From Crocinitomicaceae bacterium (GTDB taxonomy: Bacteria > Bacteroidota > Bacteroidia > Flavobacteriales_D > Crocinitomicaceae), in assembly GCA_030833265.1 (NCBI GenBank), contig JAURHO010000093.1:1-6415 (forward strand): a stretch of DNA of 6,415 nt, in the 5' to 3' direction. This document shows positions 5,807 through 6,415 of the stretch, piece by piece. The notes below the pieces were generated by a model. It saw nothing but the letters and a program-made list of their open reading frames with translations, was not told the DNA's origin and did no database searches. A program made the position numbers and the translations under genes. Position 1 is the stretch's first letter. The number at the start of each line of letters is the position of its first letter.

Positions 5807-6415
5807 TTAACGGACAATTACAATTTTCTTTTCCTGTTGGGTTGCTCCTTTACTGATCCTGACTAGGTAAATTCCAGATTTAAAGGAAGTAATTGAATAG
5901 GATTCCGTTTGTTGCTCGGCTTTCCATTTATGGATCAAACGACCATCGAGTTGCCAAATTGAAATTTGTGCTCCGATAAAATTTGCGTCGAGTTTGATGC
6001 GCAAGTTTTCGGTAAGTTCATCAATAATTAGTTGAAATCCGAGTGAATTTTGTGTTGGAATATCAGCCGTATTCAGTTCAATAAAAAGCGTATCAGAAGT
6101 TTGAAAACAACCATGTTCGTTGATAGAAAGCACGTGGTAATAACCAGTTTGAGGCACGGAAAGCAGGTTGCTATTTTGCCCAATAAGTGCAGTGCCATTG
6201 AGGTGCCATTGCAAATATGAACTCGTGTTGATGGCACTCAAGGTTCCCTGAACGCTATCGTTTTCAATCCATGGAATAGTTGGGCTTTCGTAGAGTAATA
6301 AAGTGTCTTGATCAATAAAGCTCGGAACCGGATTGATATTTTCAATTTCGATTTGATAAGCAATTTGAGCGCTACCCGCCACACAAGCATTACAAGCACC
6401 TATATTAAGTGTATG
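5807..6415 (-). CDS. T9SS type A sorting domain protein with Ig-like module, C-terminal part (5' end outside window)
   Basis: The frame is open from the window edge to a TAA at 5807-5809, giving 202 visible residues. A GTG at 6382 is not a credible start because coding continues upstream without a stop. Visible residues 58-115 resemble an Ig-like module of Bacteroidota surface proteins: L-Q-W70-H-L-N-G, then Q-T-G91-Y92-Y-H-V and E-H-G-C103, then a T-S-D-T-L-F-I strand. Residues 148-202 match the type A sorting tail: G-A-Q-I-S-I-W-Q-L-D-G-R-L-I, then S-G-I-Y-L-V-R-I (180-187), ending K-K-I-V-I-V-R. Such tails direct a Sec-exported protein through the type IX system, usually followed by tail removal and attachment to the cell surface or release. 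A C-N-A-C motif sits at visible residues 8-11. The functional domain lies beyond the window, so the activity is unknown. The MFS gene follows 50 nt downstream with its own promoter-like element, so an operon is uncertain. Confidence 0.9.
   Translation of the reverse strand, partial: HTLNIGACNACVAGSAQIAYQIEIENINPVPSFIDQDTLLLYESPTIPWIENDSVQGTLSAINTSSYLQWHLNGTALIGQNSNLLSVPQTGYYHVLSINEHGCFQTSDTLFIELNTADIPTQNSLGFQLIIDELTENLRIKLDANFIGAQISIWQLDGRLIHKWKAEQQTESYSITSFKSGIYLVRISKGATQQEKKIVIVR

Noticed and set aside
6380..6382. GTG as the start codon of the T9SS-sorted protein
   Set aside because: The frame stays open upstream to the window edge (11 more codons), there is no signal peptide after it, and T9SS cargo must carry one, so the true start is outside the window.

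Overview
The window looks like a chromosomal piece of a Bacteroidota bacterium. Three things point that way: a C-terminal type IX secretion (T9SS) type A sorting domain, which is confined to this phylum; a TAnnTTTG-type -7 promoter element; and no Shine-Dalgarno sequence before any visible start codon. GC content is moderate and composition looks even across the genes, with no obvious sign of recent transfer. T9SS argues against Bacteroides proper and fits Flavobacteriia, Cytophagia, Chitinophagia or similar, but the genus cannot be fixed from this sequence.

Left part, + strand (1-4396): a tightly packed tripartite efflux operon. It runs from the 3' end of a TolC-type outer-membrane channel gene (1-192), 6 nt to an HlyD/AcrA-type periplasmic adaptor (199-1254), then 7 nt to an AcrB/HAE1-like RND proton antiporter (1262-4396). 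The three products would form one envelope-spanning pump. The adaptor carries an R-x3-L-x6-S hairpin-tip motif of the type that docks TolC channels. The transporter retains the Asp-Asp/Lys/Arg/Thr proton-relay residues.

Middle (4397-4535): a 139-nt convergent intergenic region. It holds a perfect 16-bp inverted repeat with a 3-nt loop, very likely a bidirectional terminator, and a 7-bp tandem repeat that runs into the stop codon of the next gene. A weaker stem-loop overlaps the RND stop codon.

Right part, - strand (6415-4536): the 3' part of a gene for a secreted, T9SS-sorted protein with an Ig-like module (5807-6415, 5' end outside the window), then 50 nt, then a 12-TM-type MFS (DHA1-like) efflux permease (4536-5756). 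The permease starts at GTG, only 4 nt after a TACCTTTG promoter element, which suggests a leaderless or nearly leaderless mRNA.

Overall this is ordinary export and envelope content: two export systems back to back and one secreted surface protein. I found no convincing evidence of a new biological system. The most useful observations are regulatory or structural details: the leaderless GTG start, the bidirectional terminator, the three-frame stop repeat, and the unusual switch-loop region of the RND pump.
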